DNA of 9,229 nucleotides, taken from an uncultured Thiotrichaceae bacterium (GTDB lineage Bacteria > Pseudomonadota > Gammaproteobacteria > Thiotrichales > Thiotrichaceae). Below, in pieces: positions 1-5,423 of the stretch; the first letter of the stretch is position 1, and every line of letters begins with the position of its first letter. The position numbers were made by a program, and so were the translations under genes. Location: positions 1-9,229 of the forward strand of contig CALHTA010000156.1 of the NCBI GenBank assembly GCA_938038645.1. The letters run 5' to 3'. The notes beneath the pieces were generated by a model. It saw nothing but the letters and a program-made list of their open reading frames with translations. It did not search any database and was not told where the DNA came from.

Positions 1-242
1 ATTTCACGTTGCCAGTTTTCAATAGAAAGCTTGCTTGCCATTTGAGGCATAAGCGCCATAGCCACCTTCGCATCATCACTAGCCGCTTTTGACTTATCAT
101 GTACTCTCAAGAAGTTTTTATAACCTGCGGCGATACCAATAACGGTGAAGAACAGTGCCAACCAAGTGAGAAATAAAGTAAAGATTGACCGCTTACGCAA
201 GGTGCGGACCTGCTTCTCCATCTCGGTCGTGTGATCGATCAT
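1..242 (-). CDS. Membrane protein in the hemX position, N-terminal part only
   Basis: The gene starts at an ATG at 242, reads leftward and leaves the window after 80 codons. The start is supported by AGAAGG at 251-256, 8 bases upstream. It begins 20 bases after the hemD stop, so it is probably the third gene of the hem operon. The visible part has a charged cytoplasmic N terminus rich in Lys and Arg (residues 9-18), one strong transmembrane segment at about residues 20-41, and then a polar stretch. In many gammaproteobacteria this slot holds HemX, a membrane-anchored protein of poorly defined role that often precedes hemY. The single N-terminal anchor fits. However, the long Pro/Lys-rich leader and the Gln-rich coiled coil typical of HemX are not visible in this fragment, so the family is not certain. 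Confidence 0.7.
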   Translation of the reverse strand, partial: MIDHTTEMEKQVRTLRKRSIFTLFLTWLALFFTVIGIAAGYKNFLRVHDKSKAASDDAKVAMALMPQMASKLSIENWQRE

Positions 243-262
243 CGACAATTCCTTCTAAAATT

Positions 263-1048
263 TTAGTCGCTGGCAGCCCAGCTCAGCACACAGTTAACCA
301 TTTTGTCATCACTAGGGTCATCTGCAACAAGCACCTGACCGCGGTGACTCACTTCATTTATGGCAGCGTTAATTCTTCGGCTTCCCACAAGCAGCGTCGT
401 GTGTTGAAGCGATGTTTGACTTGCTCCCAGTGAATAATAATTATTTAGCCCTTCAACACTGGTGAACATAATTATATCGATTCCGGCCTGCTCCTGACAC
501 TTAACTAATGGCAATAAATTATCCACTGGGCACACCCGGCGATAAACATCAATGTAGTCTACCTCAGCACCTCGTTCAATGAGTGTATCACGCAACAAAT
601 CACGACCGCCTTCACCCCTAATAATGGCAATCCTTTTACCGGCTACAAGCTGTAGGGCTTTATGTGCTAATAACGCCTCACTATTAAATGATTCGGTTGG
701 CACTATTGCTGCTGAAACACCGTGCGCAGCGAGAGCTTCAGCTGTCTGCTTTCCTACCGCAGCGATCTTAGTCGTGTCTGGAAAATTAATTTTAGACCCA
801 GATGATTGTCCATCCATCAATGCCCTAATGGGCATTTCCACCGAATTTCTACTGGTGAAAATCAGATAATTATAATTATTTAGTATTGCCTGATTTAAAT
901 TTTGATTTGATATAGATTCAATCGCAATCAGTGGAAACTTGATGACCTCAGCACCCAGTTCGCCTAATCGCTTGCTTATTGCTGATGATTGCCCTTGTGG
1001 GCGGGTAACTACAATGGTCTTGCCCGCTAATGGTAGGCGCTCTGCCAT
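263..1048 (-). CDS. hemD: Uroporphyrinogen-III synthase HemD
   Basis: HemD closes and isomerises hydroxymethylbilane to uroporphyrinogen III, the branch point for heme, siroheme and cobalamin. The protein has 261 residues, normal for this diverse family. Recognisable elements are GKTIVVTRP near the N terminus (residues 9-17), a YLIFTSRNSVE strand-loop (61-71), AVGKQTAEAL (97-106), ESFNSEALL (119-127), RIAIIRGEGGRDLL (139-152) and IIMFTSVEGL (192-201). These fit the two alternating Rossmann-like lobes of HemD with the active-site cleft between them. The ATG at 1048 shares one base with the hemC stop (TAATG on the minus strand). There is no convincing Shine-Dalgarno sequence of its own, so it is probably translated by coupling to hemC. 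The sequence is intact, and the position directly behind hemC makes the call secure despite low family conservation. Confidence 0.95.
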   Translation of the reverse strand: MAERLPLAGKTIVVTRPQGQSSAISKRLGELGAEVIKFPLIAIESISNQNLNQAILNNYNYLIFTSRNSVEMPIRALMDGQSSGSKINFPDTTKIAAVGKQTAEALAAHGVSAAIVPTESFNSEALLAHKALQLVAGKRIAIIRGEGGRDLLRDTLIERGAEVDYIDVYRRVCPVDNLLPLVKCQEQAGIDIIMFTSVEGLNNYYSLGASQTSLQHTTLLVGSRRINAAINEVSHRGQVLVADDPSDDKMVNCVLSWAASD

Positions 1049-1980
1049 TAGGCTACATGGATACCAATGCTATCCAACACACCGCGACCACCCTTAGCTA
1101 ACAGTTCTTCGGCAACTTCCACACCGATTGCTTCAGCATCTTCAATCGATCCCGTTCTTTCTGAGCGGAATATTTCAGAACCATCAGGATATCCGATTAA
1201 TCCACGTAGCCATATCTGGTCGCCTTGCAGAATTGAGTATCCTGCTACTGGCACCTGACAACCCCCATTTAGGCGATTATTTAAAGCACGTTCGGCTTTC
1301 ACTCGAATGGCCGTATCATCGTGAGTTAACGGTGCTAACAAGGCATTAATTCGCTCGTCATCAGCACGACACTCAATGCCTACGGCACCTTGCCCGATTG
1401 CCGGGAGGCTTTGCTCAACACTAATACCTTCTTTAATCCTCTCTTGAAAACCTAATCGGATCAGGCCCGCTGAGGCTAATATGATGGCATCATACTCGTC
1501 GTTATCTAACTTCGCTAAACGTGTGTTGACGTTGCCACGAAGGTCAAGAATTTTTAGATCAGGTCGGTACTCACGAATTTGGGTCTGTCGACGCAGGCTA
1601 CACGTACCGACTCTGGCACCTTGAGGTAATGCATCGATGGAATCAAATTGGTTAGATACAAACGCATCAGTAGGATCTTCGCGCTCCATAATCACCGGAA
1701 GATGTAAGCCTTCTGGAAAGGCCATCGGAACATCTTTCATGGAATGCACGGCAATATCCGCAACGCCTTCTAACATACCGGTTTCAAGCTCTTTAACGAA
1801 TAGCCCTTTGCCCCCAACCTTTGCCAATGGGGTATCCAAAATTATATCGCCACGTGTCATCATGCCTACTAGTTCAACCGTCAAATCAGGATGGATAGCC
1901 TGTAAGCGACTGGCAACATGCTCAGCCTGCCACATGGCGAGTGCACTTTTTCGGGTGGCAATACGTAGAGTGTTAGACAT
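1048..1980 (-). CDS. hemC: Hydroxymethylbilane synthase (porphobilinogen deaminase) HemC
   Basis: HemC polymerises four porphobilinogen molecules into hydroxymethylbilane in the cytoplasm. With the ATG at 1980 the protein has 310 residues, the usual family length, and begins directly with the conserved strand [18 protein letters not shown]. The open frame could extend upstream to 2049, but those 23 extra residues do not match the family, so 1980 is preferred even though the Shine-Dalgarno sequence is weak. Key residues are present: Lys82 and Asp83 in HSMKDVP, Arg130/Arg131 in CSLRRQ, and Cys241 in NGGCQVPV, which carries the dipyrromethane cofactor. Each is one position off the Escherichia coli numbering. 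The stop overlaps the hemD start by one base. Upstream lies a 68-base divergent spacer shared with a thioredoxin-fold gene. I see no clear regulatory site in it, only a poor -35/-10 pair. Confidence 0.97.
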   Translation of the reverse strand: MSNTLRIATRKSALAMWQAEHVASRLQAIHPDLTVELVGMMTRGDIILDTPLAKVGGKGLFVKELETGMLEGVADIAVHSMKDVPMAFPEGLHLPVIMEREDPTDAFVSNQFDSIDALPQGARVGTCSLRRQTQIREYRPDLKILDLRGNVNTRLAKLDNDEYDAIILASAGLIRLGFQERIKEGISVEQSLPAIGQGAVGIECRADDERINALLAPLTHDDTAIRVKAERALNNRLNGGCQVPVAGYSILQGDQIWLRGLIGYPDGSEIFRSERTGSIEDAEAIGVEVAEELLAKGGRGVLDSIGIHVA

Positions 1981-2048
1981 AGGAGCCGTTTGATAGAAGG
2001 TTGAAAGTTTGGGCACTTTACGATAAAAACGCCAATGAGGCAAAAGCA

Positions 2049-2474
2049 ATGAGGCTCGCGATGGAAATTATTGAAGAAGACGATCTACAAACGCTTAGCA
2101 AGCAAATGAAAGCGGATAAGCTTGGTCTGTTGGTGATGTTTCACGCGAGTTATTGTGAGTACTGCGAGCGTTTAGAAGAAGACTTGCTGGTGCCTATGTT
2201 AAGGAGTGGCGAATATGATGAAAAAATTCTGATTCGCAAAATCCAAATTGATAGCAGTGATGATCTGGTTAACTTTAACGGACAAACCATTACAACGGGG
2301 CAAATATCAACGCTCTACGGTGCTTCAATGACGCCCACATTAGTATTTTTAGATGCCAATGGTGAGGAGCAGTCGGAGCGCATTTTAGGCTATACCACGC
2401 CTGATTTCTTTAGTGCTTATGTTGATCAAGGCATTGATGAGCTTTACAAAACCGTTAGTACCCAGCCAGGCTAA
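2049..2474 (+). CDS. Cytoplasmic thioredoxin-fold protein with a CEYC motif
   Basis: This small thioredoxin-like protein probably performs thiol-disulfide exchange. From the ATG at 2049 it has 141 residues. Strand LGLLVMFHA leads into the redox site Cys36-Glu-Tyr-Cys39, and the cis-proline loop is Met-Thr-Pro96-Thr followed by strand [10 protein letters not shown]. The insert between them (residues 50-90) is longer than in classical thioredoxin, as in SoxW-like and DUF255-like members. There is no signal peptide, and in-frame extension upstream ends at a stop at 1980-1982, so the protein should be cytoplasmic. The start is ambiguous. The frame opens with TTG at 2001, but that codon abuts its only purine stretch. 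The ATG at 2049 has GAGG at 2037-2040 with a spacing of 8, and an ATG at 2061 also has a nearby GAGG. The substrate is unknown. Divergence from hemC suggests shared promoter DNA rather than a shared pathway. Confidence 0.85.
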   Translation: MRLAMEIIEEDDLQTLSKQMKADKLGLLVMFHASYCEYCERLEEDLLVPMLRSGEYDEKILIRKIQIDSSDDLVNFNGQTITTGQISTLYGASMTPTLVFLDANGEEQSERILGYTTPDFFSAYVDQGIDELYKTVSTQPG

Positions 2475-2510
2475 TTGCCTCAGCTAGGTACTCAAAACCT
2501 GTTACTCAGC

Positions 2511-2807
2511 TTATTGATAACGTCTTCGAACAGTCGTCGATTCAGTTACCATTTGTCCACCGTATTTCTTCCAAATCGCAGCTGGACTCAACATTCCCAC
2601 ATACGTTCCGGCGATAAGACCCAGGTTTTTCCCAGCAGCACTGTCACCACCTAATTTGGTCCCCAAGTAACCACCCACTGCAGCACCTACAACAGCGGCC
2701 GCTGTTTTTTCTTTGGTACTCGTAAGGTCAAGGCCTTCTGCGGGCATAAGCGTTGAGCAACCTTGCAAAGCAATAACGACAGGTAACATTAGAATAATTT
2801 TTTTCAT
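2511..2807 (-). CDS. Small glycine-zipper lipoprotein
   Basis: The gene encodes a 98-residue protein with a lipoprotein signal peptide. Lys2 and Lys3 are followed by a hydrophobic core and the lipobox Leu14-Gln-Gly-Cys17, so the mature protein is about 82 residues. Serine at position +2 favours outer-membrane sorting under the Lol rule. Residues 37-72 form a hydrophobic, Gly/Ala-rich hairpin with glycines 41, 45, 49 and 53 spaced exactly four apart, a classic glycine zipper as in Rick_17kDa_Anti/glycine-zipper 2TM lipoproteins. The C-terminal tail ends in the basic stretch VRRRYQ. Such proteins are envelope stress or structural lipoproteins, and no enzymatic role is expected. It lies 109 bases behind the rraA-like gene on the same strand with its own candidate -10 box. 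Its 3' end faces the thioredoxin-fold gene across 36 bases without a clear terminator. The Shine-Dalgarno sequence is weak. Confidence 0.85.
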   Translation of the reverse strand: MKKIILMLPVVIALQGCSTLMPAEGLDLTSTKEKTAAAVVGAAVGGYLGTKLGGDSAAGKNLGLIAGTYVGMLSPAAIWKKYGGQMVTESTTVRRRYQ

Positions 2808-2854
2808 GATGGGTATCCGGTTTAAAGGGGGTATCGATGTGGATTAACACTCAT

Positions 2855-2860
2855 ATTATA
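2855..2860 (-). promoter_or_regulatory. Candidate -10 box for the glycine-zipper lipoprotein
   Basis: The minus strand reads a perfect TATAAT here, about 48 bases upstream of the lipoprotein ATG. No good -35 hexamer lies 16-18 bases further upstream (CATTAA or ATTAAA). A near-palindrome at 2884-2897 sits where an activator might bind, so an activator-dependent promoter is possible. Confidence 0.4.
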
Positions 2861-2883
2861 TTCAAACCTAAAGAACTTTAATG

Positions 2884-2897
2884 TTACCAATTGGCAA
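2884..2897. promoter_or_regulatory. 14-base near-palindrome upstream of the lipoprotein gene
   Basis: The minus strand reads TTGCCAATTGGTAA, a 5-4-5 inverted repeat with one mismatched pair. The half-site begins with TTG, as in many FNR-type sites. Its centre is about 42 bases upstream of the transcription start expected from the TATAAT at 2855-2860, the usual class II activator position. The binding protein is unknown, and chance occurrence in AT-rich DNA cannot be excluded. Confidence 0.3.
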
Positions 2898-2916
2898 GGA
2901 ACTCATTTTATGTGCA

Positions 2917-3522
2917 CTAACCATTAACAATTTCGCTAATCTTTTTCTCATGATTAGCACGCCAATCGGCCAAAGACTGAGCTTCTGCCTTTTGCTGTTT
3001 GGCTAAGGCCGTTGCAAGGGTCTCTTCAATCTCATTCTTTGGAATAACCACAATGCCCTCCTCGTCAGCTACGATCAAATCACCTGTGTTAACCTTCACC
3101 CCACCACATTTGATCGTTACTTGAGACTCACCATTTTTGCTTTTACCGCCAGGCTTAGGGAATACGCCACGCGCAAATACTGGGAAGTTTAAATTTCGCA
3201 ACTCACCTAAATCACGAATCACCCCATCGATGACAAAACCAGCAATACCATTTTGTTGTGCAACCGCACAGACATTTCCACCAGCCACAGCATAATTATC
3301 TTCATCTGCCTCAACGACGATAATGGAACCCTTTGGCGCTGAATAAATAGCGTCATGCATGTAGGTGTTGCTGCGATCGGTGCAGCGTACTGTAAAGGCT
3401 ACGCCCATTATCGATGGGGTAGGAGAAAGCAATGATTTAATGCCGATGTCCATGGCAAAGCCTTGGCCTTGCGCGTCAGAGATATCGGTGGCTAAAAGAT
3501 CTTGATAAGGTGTTAAATTCAT
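2917..3522 (-). CDS. RraA-family protein (4-hydroxy-4-methyl-2-oxoglutarate aldolase-like)
   Basis: This 201-residue protein has the RraA/HMG-aldolase fold. The best evidence is the motif Gly82-(20 residues)-Arg103-Asp104-(2)-Glu107 in GGNVCAVAQ...DGVIRDLGEL. This matches the G-X20-R-D-X2-E/D signature of the class II 4-hydroxy-4-methyl-2-oxoglutarate/4-carboxy-4-hydroxy-2-oxoadipate aldolases, which use a divalent metal. The same signature matters because true RraA regulators of RNase E usually lack the full set. The later segment GGVKVNTGDLIVADEEGIVVIP (residues 140-161, quoted in parts) is also typical of the family. The C terminus is a charged helix. An aldolase or oxaloacetate decarboxylase is therefore more likely than an RNase E inhibitor, and old 'dimethylmenaquinone methyltransferase' labels for this family are wrong. 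No gallate or protocatechuate pathway genes are nearby, so the physiological substrate is open. The ATG at 3522 has AAGG and GGAAG upstream, and the gene has its own promoter overlapped by a palindrome. Confidence 0.88.
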   Translation of the reverse strand: MNLTPYQDLLATDISDAQGQGFAMDIGIKSLLSPTPSIMGVAFTVRCTDRSNTYMHDAIYSAPKGSIIVVEADEDNYAVAGGNVCAVAQQNGIAGFVIDGVIRDLGELRNLNFPVFARGVFPKPGGKSKNGESQVTIKCGGVKVNTGDLIVADEEGIVVIPKNEIEETLATALAKQQKAEAQSLADWRANHEKKISEIVNG

Positions 3523-3546
3523 AACTTCCGCCTTAGTAAATTATTA

Positions 3547-3574
3547 AATATAGCGAAGCCTCTTGCTTAGTCAA
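3547..3574 (-). promoter_or_regulatory. Sigma70-type promoter of the rraA-like gene
   Basis: On the minus strand TTGACT (3569-3574) and TATATT (3547-3552) are separated by 16 bases. Each matches the consensus at five of six positions. The predicted start of transcription is near 3540, giving a leader of about 18 bases that carries the ribosome binding site. The -35 hexamer is embedded in the palindrome at 3563-3578. Confidence 0.65.
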
Positions 3575-3578
3575 GCAA
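3563..3578. promoter_or_regulatory. Perfect palindromic operator candidate over the -35 box
   Basis: The minus strand reads TTGCTTGACTAAGCAA. The arms TTGCTT and AAGCAA are perfect inverted repeats around a four-base centre. Viewed as TTGCT-N6-AGCAA it has the 5-6-5 geometry of Crp-type sites. It overlaps the -35 hexamer of the rraA-like promoter completely, which fits repression. It lies just downstream of the 3' end of a Crp/Fnr-family regulator gene, the obvious candidate ligand. It is unlikely to be a terminator for that gene because no T-tract follows on the minus strand. Confidence 0.5.
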
Positions 3579-3590
3579 TTAAACGTCACT

Positions 3591-4337
3591 TCAATGAGAG
3601 GGAAACCAACTGGTATCAATGCGAAAATAACGATCTTTGAAATCCAGCTCTTTTTTAAGTTTTTCAGGGTCAACAATCGTGATGACTTTCCGGTTTCGAA
3701 TAATCTTGCCATCTAGCTCCAGCTGCCCAAAAGCATTACTGACAGAAACATTGGTTAAACCCAAGGCATCTGCTATTACTTCTTGAGTCAGCAACATCTC
3801 AAATGAATTAAAAGTTGCGTCATCCGTGTGTGTTCTTAGCCTTGAATGAATCTCAAGTAGGTAATTAGTAACACGCCTTAGCGCACTGCTCCTCCCAATC
3901 ATCGTAATACGATCAAGCAGTATGGCTTCTTCAAGCATACCCAAGCTAAAAATAAGGGCGGTCAAACGTGGAGACTGCCTGAAAATCACATCCATACTTC
4001 GCTTGGGAAATGGGCAGAGGACTACGTCAGAAGCAGTCATCGTATCGCCAATCGTCTCTTCCATGGCCACATCGGTAAGCCCTACTATGTCACCTGGAAA
4101 ATGCACTCTTAACACTTGGCGCCGATTGTCAGGTAAATCAGTGTATCGATATAGCCAACCTGTTTTTAGAATGTATAAATTAGTGTTTTTTTCTTGGAGA
4201 TGGAGCTTAACTCTTGACTTGTAACTAACTTCATCCTTCTCAAGCCCTCTCAAAAGTGCTTCGTTAGCATCATCAATATCGATGTAATACCGCATTCGCT
4301 CAACTAAGCAACTATCTTGTACGGGAACTTGCCTCAT
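3591..4337 (-). CDS. Crp/Fnr-family transcriptional regulator
   Basis: This is a 248-residue two-domain regulator. Residues about 25-110 form the cyclic-nucleotide-binding-type beta barrel, including the conserved HFPGDIVGL turn (79-87). Residues about 122-150 form the dimerisation helix. Residues about 183-222 form a winged helix-turn-helix, LTQEVIADALGLTNVSVSNA followed by LELDGKI. The cysteines are few (10 and 108) and do not form the N-terminal cluster of FNR, so oxygen sensing through an iron-sulfur centre is unlikely. The Arg/Ser pocket expected for cAMP is also not evident, so the signal is unknown. The recognition helix lacks the Glu and Arg that Crp and FNR use to read their half-sites. 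The ATG at 4337 is preferred because AAGGA lies 6 bases upstream; a TTG at 4355 would be the longer alternative. The gene is divergent from the PLDc_N-like gene and upstream of the rraA-like gene, with the palindromic operator between. Confidence 0.9.
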   Translation of the reverse strand: MRQVPVQDSCLVERMRYYIDIDDANEALLRGLEKDEVSYKSRVKLHLQEKNTNLYILKTGWLYRYTDLPDNRRQVLRVHFPGDIVGLTDVAMEETIGDTMTASDVVLCPFPKRSMDVIFRQSPRLTALIFSLGMLEEAILLDRITMIGRSSALRRVTNYLLEIHSRLRTHTDDATFNSFEMLLTQEVIADALGLTNVSVSNAFGQLELDGKIIRNRKVITIVDPEKLKKELDFKDRYFRIDTSWFPSH

Positions 4338-4465
4338 TAGAATTCCTTTTATCAATGTGATGACTATATTAGCCTAAACTCATTAAAAAATATTTATTTA
4401 AAGTAGTTTAAAAGTAAGCAAATTTCAGTATCAAGCCCATTATCTTTGTGTTCTAGTGAGGCAAG

Positions 4466-4471
4466 TATAAT
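4466..4471 (+). promoter_or_regulatory. Candidate -10 box for the PLDc_N-like gene
   Basis: A perfect TATAAT lies about 82 bases upstream of the GTG start. The -35 region at the right spacing (TCTTTG) is poor. If used, the leader of about 75 bases includes the hairpin at 4500-4524. Confidence 0.35.
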
Positions 4472-4499
4472 TTTTCTTTTATCAGGAAAACATTATCAC

Positions 4500-4524
4500 T
4501 TCAGGTTTTTTTATCTGAAAAACC
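4500..4524 (+). other. Leader hairpin with two alternative stems
   Basis: GGTTTTT (4504-4510) can pair with AAAAACC (4518-4524). Alternatively TTCAG (4500-4504) can pair with CTGAA (4515-4519). The two stems are mutually exclusive. They lie upstream of the ribosome binding site at 4539-4545 without covering it. A regulatory role is only a possibility. Confidence 0.3.
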
Positions 4525-4552
4525 CATCATTAAATTTTAAAGGAGTCAAATA

Positions 4553-4732
4553 GTGGGCATTGAAGTTGGCGGCATACTCGGCCTTATCATATTAATATTA
4601 GATATTTATGCGGTAATGAAGGTATTTGGCAGCGGTGCTAGCACTGGCGTTAAAATAATTTGGACACTGCTAATCGTTTTCTTACCAATCATTGGTTTAG
4701 TTGCTTGGTTCTTTGCAGGGCCAAAAAGTTAG
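4553..4732 (+). CDS. Small PLDc_N-domain-like inner-membrane protein
   Basis: This 59-residue protein starts with GTG at 4553. The start is backed by a strong AAAGGAG at 4539-4545, 7 bases upstream. It has two hydrophobic helices, about residues 4-25 and 34-55. A polar loop, GSGASTG, separates them, and the end is WFFAGPKS. The first helix with its Asp17, the loop followed by a Lys and Trp (KIIWTLLI), and the pattern FLPIIGLVAWFFAGP closely match the PLDc_N (phospholipase D-nuclease N-terminal) family. In this family the short hydrophobic module often occurs alone, without any phospholipase domain. No catalytic HKD motif is present, so it is not an enzyme. It is divergent from the Crp/Fnr regulator, upstream of csbD, and followed by a hairpin. 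Short size and a GTG start make it easy to miss. Confidence 0.85.
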   Translation: MGIEVGGILGLIILILDIYAVMKVFGSGASTGVKIIWTLLIVFLPIIGLVAWFFAGPKS

Positions 4733-4742
4733 CAACGGCAAA

Positions 4743-4780
4743 AAAGATTAATATAATATATATTTATTATATTAATCTTT
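4743..4780 (+). terminator. Long AT-rich hairpin behind the PLDc_N-like gene
   Basis: A perfect 16-base inverted repeat lies 10 bases after the stop codon: AAAGATTAATATAATA at 4743-4758 and its complement at 4765-4780, with a 6-base loop. It contains only one G-C pair and ends in TCTTTATC rather than a clean T-tract. It probably ends or stabilises the transcript, but is a weak terminator by standard rules. Confidence 0.5.
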
Positions 4781-5082
4781 ATCGACCCTCATAATTTGCA
4801 TATTTAAATTAAGTTAAATTCCTTAAAACACTTTAAACAAATCCTCATACCCCTCACTAAACACCATGGTAAGGTTAAAACAGGTCTATTGAATAGCTTT
4901 CCTTACTTCTCCAGATTACTTTTTTATCCGCAATAACTTCTAATATGGTGAAAAAGCTATTTGAAGACCTTAATGATATGGATAAATTAATCCATTACAG
5001 AAATGCGCTCTATAACATTAATTATCAAATTGAAGTCATCTAGAACGCTCATTAATAATTTCAATCACCCTAAGGATTTAAA
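4781..5082 (+). other. 302-base spacer upstream of csbD, with a doubtful 32-codon ORF
   Basis: No well-supported gene is visible. A short reading frame at 4945-5043 (ATG to TAG, 32 residues, beginning MVKKLFEDLNDMDKLIHYRN) has protein-like composition but no Shine-Dalgarno sequence. Inside it, CTATAAC at 5010-5016 resembles a sigma-S-type -10 element placed about 70 bases before csbD, which would suit a stress gene, though no -35 is evident. The rest is AT-rich and unremarkable. Confidence 0.35.
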
Positions 5083-5286
5083 ATGAATACTGATATTTTA
5101 GAAGGAAAGTGGGAACAGTTAAAAGGTAAAGCACAACAACAGTGGGGAAAGCTAACCAATGACGATATGGATGTTGCCGAAGGGAACACCCAAGAGCTTA
5201 TTGGGAAGATTCAAGAACGCTACGGCATAGAGAAAGATGAAGCCGAAAAGCAGGTTGAAGAGTGGTCAAAAAGTAATGGCCAATAA
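5083..5286 (+). CDS. CsbD-family (YjbJ-like) general stress protein
   Basis: This 67-residue, highly charged soluble protein begins MNTDILEGKWEQLKGKAQQQ. The pattern of ILEGKWEQLKGK, then WGKLTNDD, GNTQELIGKIQERYG and a terminal Lys/Glu helix is diagnostic of the CsbD family (PF05532). These proteins form small helical bundles and are abundant under general stress or in stationary phase; their molecular function is unknown. The ATG at 5083 is preceded by AAGGA at 5072-5076, 6 bases upstream. The gene is followed by a strong hairpin terminator. In frame +1, an ORF of 24 codons begins at an ATG at 5276 inside its last codons. Confidence 0.95.
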   Translation: MNTDILEGKWEQLKGKAQQQWGKLTNDDMDVAEGNTQELIGKIQERYGIEKDEAEKQVEEWSKSNGQ

Positions 5287-5374
5287 TAACCCTGAAAAAC
5301 CAACACTAACTATCGAAGCGCCAAAGCAAGATAGCCCTTCTGATAATTAATTAACTCAGCAATACCGTAAAACT

Positions 5375-5408
5375 AAAGAAGGCACTTCATCATTGAAGTG
5401 CCTTCTTT
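5375..5408. terminator. Bidirectional rho-independent terminator between csbD and the mscS-like gene
   Basis: A perfect 15-base inverted repeat, AAAGAAGGCACTTCA at 5375-5389 and its complement at 5394-5408, encloses the loop TCAT. Because the arms begin with AAAGAAGG and end with CCTTCTTT, both strands present a T-rich end after a G-C-rich stem. It lies 88 bases after csbD and 15 bases after the mscS-like stop on the minus strand, so it can serve both converging units. Confidence 0.9.
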
Positions 5409-5423
5409 ATAAACGAAATTTGT

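Noticed and set aside
185..433. Plus-strand frame across the hemX-position and hemD genes
   Set aside because: It spans two well-supported minus-strand genes and has no independent support.
579..1993. Plus-strand reading frames opposite hemD and hemC
   Set aside because: They mirror strongly conserved minus-strand genes, have no ribosome binding sites and no family-like sequence.
2475..2510. Terminator between the convergent thioredoxin-fold and lipoprotein genes
   Set aside because: Only a 4-base AGGC/GCCT stem with imperfect extension and no T-tract.
2917..3522. Calling the gene rraA (RNase E inhibitor) or menG (menaquinone methyltransferase)
   Set aside because: The complete G-X20-R-D-X2-E motif points to the aldolase branch, and the methyltransferase name for this fold is a historical error.
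3563..3578. Rho-independent terminator of the Crp/Fnr gene
   Set aside because: The six-base stem is short and no T-tract follows on the minus strand; the overlap with a good promoter suits an operator better.
3922..4224. Plus-strand reading frame opposite the Crp/Fnr gene
   Set aside because: The minus-strand frame has clear domain structure; this one is an antisense shadow with no recognisable features.
3591..4337. Assignment as FNR or Crp orthologue
   Set aside because: No N-terminal cysteine cluster and a different recognition helix; only the superfamily is supported.
4553..4732. Truncated phospholipase D gene
   Set aside because: The PLDc_N module is complete with its own start and stop, and stand-alone copies are common; no catalytic remnants follow.
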